The notes under the pieces were generated by a model that worked only from the letters and a program-made list of their open reading frames with translations, ran no database searches and was not told where the DNA came from. A DNA stretch of 64,000 bases from DASYQD01 sp963846495 (GTDB lineage: Bacteria; Acidobacteriota; Thermoanaerobaculia; Multivoradales; JAIOJS01): positions 372,001-436,000 of the forward strand of contig CAWJWP010000029.1 of the NCBI GenBank assembly GCA_963846495.1, given 5' to 3'. Shown here piece after piece: positions 21,701 to 32,218 of the stretch; positions within the stretch are counted from its first letter, which is position 1, and each line of letters starts with the position of its first letter. The position numbers were made by a program, and so were the translations under genes.

Positions 21701-23094
21701 CTTGATGCGGCGATCGGCCGATCAACTGCGTTTCCTCTTGAGTCGGCCCGCCGAGAATGACCACCGTGACTGGATGAATCTCTTCGCGCCGTTCTCGCGA
21801 TCCCAAGTGGCGGAGACGATTGAGGTGATCGCCGCTGCGGAGGAGAAAGAGCAACGGCGACGTCTGATGTTCCCGTGGCCAAAGGAGATCACGCTCGAGG
21901 AGGAGGAGCGTGAGCAGCTCTGGCAGGCGATCTCCGGCGGGGGCCTCGGGATCCTGAGCGCAACGCCCGCGATCCGCTCCCGTGACGTGGCGCTGACCCG
22001 GCGCTGTGTCGAAGCTGGCGTCTTCGATCGCGACCACCTGAGCGATCTGCTCAGCACCCAGGAGTGGCTGCGTCGGGGCCTTGCCGTTCCTGCGTTGGAA
22101 CGACCGCTCGATCCGGCGAGCGAAAGCTGGCTGATCGCCGAACGGGGGTTCGACCCGGCCGAGCTGGGCAATTGGCTTGAGCGCTTAGACGCTCAGGTGG
22201 GTGGGCCACTGCGCCGCAACCCGATGCTGCCGCCGGACACGTACTGCGCGGCCGTGTTCGAGCGCGTGGCCGAGCCCATCCGGGTGTCGTGGAGGTGTGG
22301 TGCGAAGCGATCCTGAGCAAGAGCGAGCGCGGTCGCCGCATGGTGCGTTTCGACTTCAATGTCGTCTCCGCACTGCTGATTGCGATGATGAACCTGGGCG
22401 ATCGCCGCGCCCGAACGGTCGTTCGCCGACTGGGGCGAGGGCCGTATGAGAACGTGCCGCTGCGTGCACTTCTGCCTTTGCCTTTGAGGCGCGGCGGACA
22501 ACAACGGCAACGGAATTGCTGTCGGACTTGGTCGAGCGCGCAGTCACGGACGATGCGCTGCACGTCCTAGCGCGAGCGGCGGAGGAGCATGAGGCTACGG
22601 ATTGGCTCCTGGAGACTTCGGTTGATAGAGAACGATCGGGGCGTCTTCTAGACCGCGGCAGGGCCGTTGCCCTCCGCGGCCTCGGTCGGGGGAATACCGA
22701 GCTGCAGGCGCAGCTAACGGGTACCGCCGAGAGAGACCCTTCGTGGGTACGGCACGTTGTCGATTGGGCCGGACGGCAGAACCGGCGCGATTCTTGGTCG
22801 CGGCATTGGTTTCGATGCTTTCTCCGCGATCCCACGCGCGAGCGAGCATGGGCTGCCTTTCGTCTCTTCTTGAGTACCGCCACGCGGATGACCGGCGCAT
22901 GGATTCATCCCGAGATCGACGACGCCCGAGGCGAGCCGGACTATGAGATACGCCTCCGACACTTCCACCTCAACCTGCACGCGCTCAACCGCAAGCTCGA
23001 GGACGAGAGCAAGACGATGCAGAAGGAACTTTTTGGGTGGCAGACGCCCGGCAGCCACATGCAGCCGTGGAAGGAGACGTGGCACCTTCGATGA
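18702..23094 (+). pseudogene. Broken Avs-like STAND NTPase with N-terminal PD-(D/E)XK nuclease domain
   Basis: About 1,460 codons, interrupted by more than ten frame changes and two in-frame TAG codons (20,268 and 20,298). Read across the shifts, a GTG at 18,702 leads to FEGLVAALLTRF, then the nuclease core: Asp in GRDAG (18,871-18,885) and VECKRY (18,916-18,933), the PD-(D/E)XK pattern. The ATPase has Walker A GREGSGKT (from 19,495), Walker B MLLVLDGLNE (19,727-19,756) and VVTTR as sensor. IEIEDFDDEEAVRRLA follows, then about 900 residues of helical sequence (better frames at 20,438-21,034, 21,468-22,316 and 22,516-23,094). Such proteins sense phage proteins through the C-terminus and activate the nuclease. 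Defence is inferred; no partner or integrase is seen. Whether the gene is dead or only badly sequenced is open. Confidence 0.65.
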
Positions 23095-23231
23095 CGCGGG
23101 CACGCGTTGGGCGTACTTTTGCGGAGTTGGCGACGCGGGTGCGGTGCCTCTATCTTGGCGACCGCGCCGCCGTCTTCGCTGACGGTTTCGACCTCAACGC
23201 AACAGCGACGTGGTCGGGCGTTTCGCGTTGA
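23091..23231 (+). CDS. Small ORF overlapping the end of the STAND gene
   Basis: 46 codons. Its ATG overlaps the last stop of the STAND gene (ATGA), the arrangement of coupled genes. The product (MTRARVGRTFAELATRV...) is short and not recognised. It could instead be a displaced C-terminal tail of the STAND protein, given the dense frameshifts. Confidence 0.3.
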   Translation: MTRARVGRTFAELATRVRCLYLGDRAAVFADGFDLNATATWSGVSR

Positions 23232-23435
23232 GGCGATCGGTGACCGAGGGAGCCGGCGCCTTCTCGCCGAACCTCACTGCCGGCGCGAAGCTCCGATCCA
23301 GAGAAACGGTCGTTCGTCGGCCGGGAGCCAGCGGTGCGACGGGCCGGTCCGCCGTAGCCTTGCCCCTTTATCCCGTGGTTTTTGCAGGCCGTCGCCGACG
23401 CCGCGAGACCGTAATCCGGGCACCAAACCCTCCTG

Positions 23436-26226
23436 TCACTCTCTCGGCTTCGGTTCGTCCGAATACGATTTGATGAAATCGGCGGCGGCGAGGAGCTTGC
23501 CAGCGGGTCATCGACGGCCTCGATGATGAACATCCCATGGGGCAGGTCCTCGGGTATTTGCACGGACGTCGAGAACACGCCGTCTTTGCCGGCTGCCACG
23601 CTTCGCTCGGGGAATTCTTTCTCGCGCAGCTTCGTGTCCCGAGGCTCCACCTCGCGGATGCGCAGAATCACTTCCTGGCCAGCGGGGAAGCCGCGTCCCC
23701 AGACCTCGAGGCGGTTGTCCGGCCCCAACCCCGCGACGCCGGTTTGACGGGATGCCGACGAGAACGAAGAGCTTGGCGACCCCCGGGTACGCCTCGCCTC
23801 TCGGCGCTGGAGGCTCTTTTGCCTTTTGCGCCAGAACGCCGCTGCTCGTTGCGACGTCTCCGACCGGCGGTGTGCCGACGCCAGTAGGGCGGATCGGTCT
23901 TGGAGCATCCCGACGTTCTGTGGAGAAACCAGATTCCATGGCCCCAACTCGCGATGTGGACCGCGCCGTTGGGATAGAAATGAAAGCCCGTGACGTAGCT
24001 GATGCGGTCCGAGTTCGTGATGGTGCGCCACGTCTTCCCGTCGTGGGTCGTGCAGATCACGCCCGCGTCGCGGGTGCCGATGAGGATCCGCCCTTCGTGG
24101 TACGGGTCGAACGCGATCTTGGTGACCTGCATGTGAAAGTCGTCGACGTCGTACATCTTCAGAGGCGCCGCCTTTCAGTATTTGGGCCGTGAGTCGGAGG
24201 TCCTTCGACCACGTCTCGCCGCCGTCGTGACTGACCTTGACGTCCCCGGCGAGAATGTCGGGTGCGATCAGGAACTGCCAGTCGTAGGGATCGACACCGA
24301 AGACCGTATGGGTGTCCCATGCGACTGCGCGGCGGCCGAGACTTCCGCTGCCTGGAAGGCGGACGGCATCACTGTCGTCGATAGTGTCGACGCGGTCGGC
24401 ATAAAGATTCGAGAGCGGGACGAGCCCGATGCCGCCGGTGCCGAGGTAGACCGGCACCCAGGCCATCACGCCCTCCCGGGGGATTCCTGCCGTGGCACTG
24501 GGGGCCGCATGCGCGGCGGCCACTCCGATGACTGCGCCGCCCTTGAGGTTCGTACGCTGCATGGAGCCCGCCCAGAAGAAAGTTGAGGTCGAAACGGCGC
24601 CGCCACGTGTTGCCGCCGTTCGCCGAAACGTAGATTCCGGTGCTCGGCGCGCCGCCGAAACGGAGGCGCAGCCACCCGCTCGACGTACCTCCTGCCGTCG
24701 GCCCGAGATAGAACGCCTGTCGCATCTGCCCCGAATCGAGCGGCTGGCCGTTCTGATCGACGTCCGGGACGGCCCGCTGGTTGAGGAAGTTTGCGTCGGC
24801 GAACCGGTCACTCAGGCCGTTTCCGATCCTCGACGTATCCCACGGTGATGGGCTCGCCCGGCCGGGCGTCGGGTCGGACTTCTAGGTCGAATCCTTCCGC
24901 CTGGTCGTTGAGCGGCCACGTGCGTCCGCCGTCCGGAGAGGCCCAGAGGTTGTTGTCCTGAGTGCCGAAATAGAGCGACGTTGACAGGACGGCGCCGTCG
25001 GGCCGCACCATGTTGGTGCCGGCCAGATCCGTGATCAGCAGCGAGTTCATGCCGCTGCCGGGAACAGCGGCGCTCACCCAGTCGCGACCGGCGGTCGATG
25101 ACGGCGGGCGCGGTTTGAACAAGCCGCCATCGCTGCCGAGGAATGTCGGCTGGAGAGCCGCATCCACGCCCAGATCACTCATGTCGGCGTGGATCCCGGC
25201 CGTGGCGATGTAGCTGGCCCAGTCCTGCTGGCTCAGCGCGCGGAACTCCTCCACCGTCCTGCGCGTCACGTGATAGCCGTCCCAGCCATGACCGGTCCAC
25301 AGCTTGATGGGGAAGTGCCCAAACTCGCTGCTGGCCGGCTCCTTGGTGACGCGGAGGAAGGGGCCGCGCGACTTGCCCTGGGGCGTGGTGAGCAGCGTCT
25401 GCGTGCCGGTGTCGAGCTCGTACAACCAAATCGTGCCGAAGCGGTCAGTCACCGAGTTGTTGTGATATTCCCGGAGGATGAAGGCCCAGGGCGCGTAGGG
25501 CGAGCGGTCCATCTTGTTGACGCCGTATTTGAAGTCCTGGACGAAGGAGTCCGTGAGCACTTTGCGCCATGTGGCACCGCGGTCATCGCTGCGATAGAGC
25601 GCGTTTTGAGCGAGAGCCAGCACTTGGCCTTGCGGGAATGCGAGGACGGCCTGCACCATCGGTGCGGACGCCGGCTCGAGCGTTTTGTGCGTCCACGTGG
25701 CGCCGTCGTCGGTACTGATCGCAACGCCGAAGTCCGTGCCGATGTACCATAGACCCTTGATATCGGGCGACCGCGAAACGCCATAGGCGCTCGTGCGCGT
25801 GATGAAGGGCGTCGGAGGCACGACGCCGGTCACCGGCCGGCTCCAGGACCCCCCGCGATTACGGCTTACGTAGATACCTCCGCCGTTGGCGACCTGATTG
25901 TCGCGAAAGACCGTGGCGATCACGGTGGTGCCGTCAGTGCCGAACTCGACGTCGCCAACCATGACCGCAGGCAGCAAAGAGATGTGGAACCAGTTCTCGC
26001 CGCCGTTGATCGTGCCCCACAGACCCCCGAACTCCATCGCCACGAGAGCGCGATTGCGATCCAACGGACTGACCGCGATCGACTGGACGCGGCCCGCATT
26101 GAAGTGTTGTCCCGCACTCTCGGCAAACGAAGGGGGGATGCGAGGCGGGTCCTGTATCAGATGCACGGTACAGCCTGCAAGGACGAGCAGCGAAAGCAGG
26201 CCGGCGAGGGCGGGATGTCGAGGCAT
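23436..26226 (-). CDS. BNR/sialidase-like beta-propeller lipoprotein (frameshifted)
   Basis: Starts with a lipoprotein signal peptide (LAGLLSLLVLAGC, lipobox LAGC). Asp-box/BNR-like repeats follow: SPLDRNRALVAMEFGGLWGTINGGENW, GIYVSRNRGGSW, GVAISTDDGATW, ALYRSDDRGATW, NLWASPDGGRTW, GIYVSANGGNTW, VKVSHDGGETW and VICTTHDGKTW. At the C-terminus there is an Ig/IPT-like domain (RLEVWGRGFPAGQEVILRI). The frame is intact to about 24,850, then changes several times; the last good frame ends FIKSYSDEPKPRE at a TGA (23,436-23,438). The family is a propeller on the cell surface or in the periplasm, often binding or processing polymers; the active site was not traced. A small secreted-protein gene lies 12 bases upstream in the same direction. 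Confidence 0.75.
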
Positions 26227-26238
26227 GGCTCTCCTTCC

Positions 26239-26415
26239 TTATGGCGAATTAAGTGAATCTCGAGTTTTACCTTCGAGCCCGCATTCTTGGTCGAGTTCGT
26301 GCTCCATCGCGATGTCTTCGAAGGGCAGGGTGCAGTTCTGCGGGAACGGTTCCCCCTCTTGCGCTCGAAGGGGTGGGGCGAGCAGGATTGCGGAGATCAA
26401 AAGGGCGGTTCGCAT
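26239..26415 (-). CDS. Small secreted cysteine-containing protein
   Basis: 58 residues: a signal peptide (MRTALLISAILLAPPLRAQ) and a short mature part with two cysteines (NCTLPFEDIAMEHELDQECG). The ATG at 26,415 has GGGAG about 10 bases upstream; another ATG lies 15 bases further up. It is followed after 12 bases by the BNR lipoprotein, so the two are probably one transcript. Function is unknown. Confidence 0.6.
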   Translation of the reverse strand: MRTALLISAILLAPPLRAQEGEPFPQNCTLPFEDIAMEHELDQECGLEGKTRDSLNSP

Positions 26416-26617
26416 GGGCTCAGCTCCCATCAGGAAGGGTGGCGCGATTGCCAGCCCTGGCCTCTGACTACTTCAGGTGTCCTTTGTCTATTAGACGGAC
26501 GGGCCGAGTAGTTTCCCTGGGTAGGCGGGCGGACGCTGTCGGACTGGTCGCGCTGGGGCTTACGGATACCGCCCTGGCCCAGCCGCCCGCCGGCTGACCC
26601 TCCTGCTCGGCCGGGGA

Positions 26618-26975
26618 ATGCGTCGAGACATCGTGGAAGCAGCAGCCGCGTTGCTGGGGAAGGACGACGAGATCCGACGGAAGGTCGAAGCGGCGGCTTC
26701 TGAGGAAGTGCGGAAGGGAGCAGCGAGCGCCGCCAAGGCAGCGACGGTCGCCAAAGAACTCGAGGACCTCCTGGAAAATGCGGAAGCGGACATCGCACGA
26801 ACCATCAGGTCAGCGAAACAAGACGTCAGGTCAGCGGAACAAGGGCACTTCGCGCGGCTGGCCTCCCTGGACCAAGACAATCGAGGAGCTGAATCGAATG
26901 CTCGTGGTGGCCGTCAATCCAGGAGCAGACGCTGGAAAGCAGGCGGCACCGGCAGGGGAGCGGCCGCCGGAATGA
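26618..26975 (+). CDS. Small coiled-coil protein (one frameshift)
   Basis: About 118 residues if one extra base near 26,875 is removed. The body is a charged heptad-like helix (DDEIRRKVEAAASEEVRKG... AKELEDLLENAEADIARTIRS), then LDQTIEELNRMLVVAVNPG and a Pro-rich end. No signal peptide. A short internal duplication (RSAKQDVRSAEQ) matches a near-direct DNA repeat. The stop overlaps the next ATG (ATGA). Together with the next two genes it faces the HEPN gene. I do not recognise the family. Confidence 0.45.
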
Positions 26976-27280
26976 GCGGGCGAGATAGACCCTCTAAGGA
27001 CCGCGTGGAGCGCTTCGTACGCGACTTCGTGGTGCTTTGGTCGGAGCATGTGCGCCTTGATTCGGCGGGGAATACCGCACGAGTCCGCGGTCTGGGGAGC
27101 TCGACCCGGGAGTCGCAGCTGCGACACCGACCCCCAAAGAACTTGTTGGTGAGAGCCGCAGATGACGAGTACGAGGCGCGGCGGTTCGTTGAGGCACTGA
27201 ACCTGTATTGGCGAGCAGAACTCGTCGTCTTGGCGGTATTAGGGATACTCGTGTCGCTAGGGCTGGGTCTATTCGTGTAG
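26972..27280 (+). CDS. Small protein with C-terminal membrane anchor
   Basis: 102 residues. The N-terminal part is charged (GRDRPSKDRVERFVRDFVVLWSEHV), and the last 20 residues form a single hydrophobic helix (ELVVLAVLGILVSLGLGLFV), giving a tail-anchored layout. The ATG overlaps the stop of the coiled-coil gene, so the two are probably translated together. No family recognised. Confidence 0.5.
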   Translation: MSGRDRPSKDRVERFVRDFVVLWSEHVRLDSAGNTARVRGLGSSTRESQLRHRPPKNLLVRAADDEYEARRFVEALNLYWRAELVVLAVLGILVSLGLGLFV

Positions 27281-27291
27281 CCGAAGCGGAG

Positions 27292-27465
27292 ATGAACGCT
27301 GCGGAACGAGCAGGGATCGATCTGTGGCTCATGCGCGAGCTGCGCCGCCAGCATCAAGTCGTGCGAGTCAAACGCAAGACGGCAGAGCTGGCGATCCGGC
27401 TGCGTCAACGTGGAGAGGCGGCACCTCGATCGGTGGCAACGCCACCCGGCAAGAGTGGAGGTTAG
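27292..27465 (+). CDS. Small basic helical protein
   Basis: 57 residues (MNAAERAGIDLWLMRELRRQ...), rich in Arg and predicted helical, with no signal peptide. It starts 11 bases after the membrane-anchored gene with a CGGAG sequence just before the ATG. It is convergent with the HEPN gene, 98 bases apart. Unrecognised; it may be a DNA- or RNA-binding partner, which is only a guess. Confidence 0.4.
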   Translation: MNAAERAGIDLWLMRELRRQHQVVRVKRKTAELAIRLRQRGEAAPRSVATPPGKSGG

Positions 27466-27563
27466 AGGTCGAAGGACGGTGCGCCGACCTATGCATCACA
27501 TCGAGCGGGCCGAGTGAGTCGCCGGTCGGTTAGAGGAGAGTCTAAGGATCGCGCGCTGGACCA

Positions 27564-29102
27564 CTAGTTGGGCGCCGCCTCGTCGCCAGCGGCCGCATCG
27601 GTTTGATCGGGGTCCGGTATGTCCATCGCCTTCCAAATGCGGTGCACTTCAACGTAAAAGTAGTACAGCTCGTTGCCGACGAGCGTCCGCCGGTGATGCA
27701 TGACGTCGTTGCGAAAGGGAATGAGGCGGTTGAAGGAGGCGGCGAGGTCCTCTTTGTTCTGAAAGTAGGGCGCGAAGACCTCCCAGTTGTCGCGGCGGCA
27801 GATGATCTCCTTGAGGTCGCCGAGATCCGCATAAAGAAGCAACTTGTCGTTGGGGCGGCGACGTTTCTGGCGGCGGTCCCGGCAGCGGACGAGCGCAGGC
27901 TCGGGGCAGCATTGCTCGAACCAGCGAGGTCCGCGCGGGGACAGGCGCCTCTCGATTAGCGCGCGCAGCTGCGACTCCAGCTGATCGAGATACATGAAGG
28001 CGGCGCCGGCGGTTGCGAGGTCCTCGTCGCTCGCTGCGGGCGTGGTGTGTTCCAGGGTGAAGTCGAGCGCGAGCGGCGGTGGGGCTGGAGCGACACCGCT
28101 GGCGGCGAGGATCGCAGGTATGGCTTGAGGCGGCGCGGCCGCCAGTCTCTGGTCCGGCTCACGCGCATGATCCCCCTCCCTCTCCTGCGACGGCTGCGGT
28201 GTGGAGGAGTCCTCACTTTCGCGCCCGTCCTCTGGCGGCGCTGGCGGCGCGTCCCCGAGCTCGCCGCGGATCGCTGCAGCCGTGTCGGCACTGAACGGGT
28301 CTGTCTCGATCGCTTCACTGAGGGCGGCCATCGACGCTAGCGCGTAGCTCGTCGACGGATCGAGGAAGGCCTCCGGCATCAGATTCGTCGTCGCCGCGGC
28401 GCGTAGGAGGTCGGACGGGTCGGGGGCGTAGAGCGCTAGGTCGGGCTTGAGGGTTACGGCGTCGAACGCTTCACGGAGCCGCTCGTAGAGCAGCTGCTGC
28501 TCTTGCTGGCTTTGGCGAAGCCAGGCGTGAAAGGCGGCGTCCTGCGCTTTGAACTCGTCGAGCCACCGCGTCTCCAAGGCAGCCTTGGTCTGCGCCAATA
28601 GATCGGCGGCGGTCCGATCGGTCAACGCCAGCTGCTCTTGGTAGCGCTTGAGCGCATCGGCCGCGCCGTGAACTTCTTCAAAGCGCCGTAAGGCGCTGGC
28701 AGCAGCTTCTTCGTAACGCTGCATGCCGTCGAAGGCATCTTCGACTTTGCGTTGAATGCCGGCGAGGGCCGCGCTCTCTTGACCCGCTATGACCCTTCCG
28801 AGGAGGCCGGCATGGATCTCCTGTTGAAGCGTCAGGCCGGCGTCGAAAGCGTCCAGACCGGAGGCGAGAGCGCCAGCGATCTCCCGAGCGCGCGCATATT
28901 CAGAAACGGGGTCATGGAAGCCTTCGCGCCACTGGCGAGTCAGCGTAGCGATGGCGTTCTCGTTACGCCGGTAGGTCTCGACCACGGTCGTTACGGCGTC
29001 TCTCAGCTCGTCCAACCGCGGGCCCTGGAAAAGCTGTATGCAGACCGGGCAGATGGAGCCGCCGCCAGTTGGCCGACCACAGTAGGAACAACCCAGGTGC
29101 AT
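27564..29102 (-). CDS. Zinc-ribbon / coiled-coil / HEPN (Swt1-like) protein
   Basis: 512 residues in one intact frame. Residues 5-22 form a zinc ribbon (CSYCGR...CPVC). Residues ~30-270 are long helical coiled coil (ALRRFEEVHGAADALKRYQEQ). An acidic, Pro/Ser-rich linker runs to ~370, and residues ~430-500 make a HEPN domain of the Swt1 type (LYADLGDLKEIICRRDNWEVF ... FRNDVMHHR). The RNDVMH segment fits the Rx4H catalytic motif of HEPN RNases. Such domains cleave RNA in toxin, abortive-infection and other defence systems. The ATG at 29,102 starts directly before the zinc ribbon. Activity is inferred from the motif; the frame is much cleaner than the STAND gene 4.5 kb away. Confidence 0.75.
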   Translation of the reverse strand: MHLGCSYCGRPTGGGSICPVCIQLFQGPRLDELRDAVTTVVETYRRNENAIATLTRQWREGFHDPVSEYARAREIAGALASGLDAFDAGLTLQQEIHAGLLGRVIAGQESAALAGIQRKVEDAFDGMQRYEEAAASALRRFEEVHGAADALKRYQEQLALTDRTAADLLAQTKAALETRWLDEFKAQDAAFHAWLRQSQQEQQLLYERLREAFDAVTLKPDLALYAPDPSDLLRAAATTNLMPEAFLDPSTSYALASMAALSEAIETDPFSADTAAAIRGELGDAPPAPPEDGRESEDSSTPQPSQEREGDHAREPDQRLAAAPPQAIPAILAASGVAPAPPPLALDFTLEHTTPAASDEDLATAGAAFMYLDQLESQLRALIERRLSPRGPRWFEQCCPEPALVRCRDRRQKRRRPNDKLLLYADLGDLKEIICRRDNWEVFAPYFQNKEDLAASFNRLIPFRNDVMHHRRTLVGNELYYFYVEVHRIWKAMDIPDPDQTDAAAGDEAAPN

Positions 29103-29328
29103 CGCGGTCCTCTTCGGCGCCAGTGTAGCTGGCGGCGACGAGCGCCGGCCGCATGGCCGCCCAGCAGCCGGCGCGGAGCGCGGGCGGGGTTGTGGCGCTC
29201 GCTATGCCACCCCTCACCAGCAGACCGGGCACCCCAATGACCATCGGTAATCCCACCTAGTGTTCACAGGGTTGCAGGCGTAAGGTGGCCTGCTAGTCCA
29301 AGGGTGGTTACGCCACCGTGCCGGCGGC

Positions 29329-29334
29329 TACAAT
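29329..29334 (+). promoter_or_regulatory. -10-like TACAAT in the gap before the pyruvate phosphate dikinase gene
   Basis: The 272-base gap between the HEPN and dikinase genes has no credible gene. TACAAT lies 40 bases before the dikinase ATG, and GGAGG lies 11 bases before that ATG, so this gene has a normal leader with a ribosome-binding site. A short inverted repeat (GGTGG/CCACC) lies just upstream. Confidence 0.4.
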
Positions 29335-29374
29335 CGCCAGCTCACGCCGACAGAGATCACGGAGGCAGCGCTCG

Positions 29375-32105
<2,731 letters not shown>

Positions 32106-32218
32106 GTGGCACCCGCCGCGGGGAAAAGCGGCCTCCGTGTCCGTCTAACCATTGGAAACGGTGAATGGGCGGGTAGCTTCGCCAGCGCTGCCGCTGGATG
32201 GCGTGCGGAGGAATCGCT

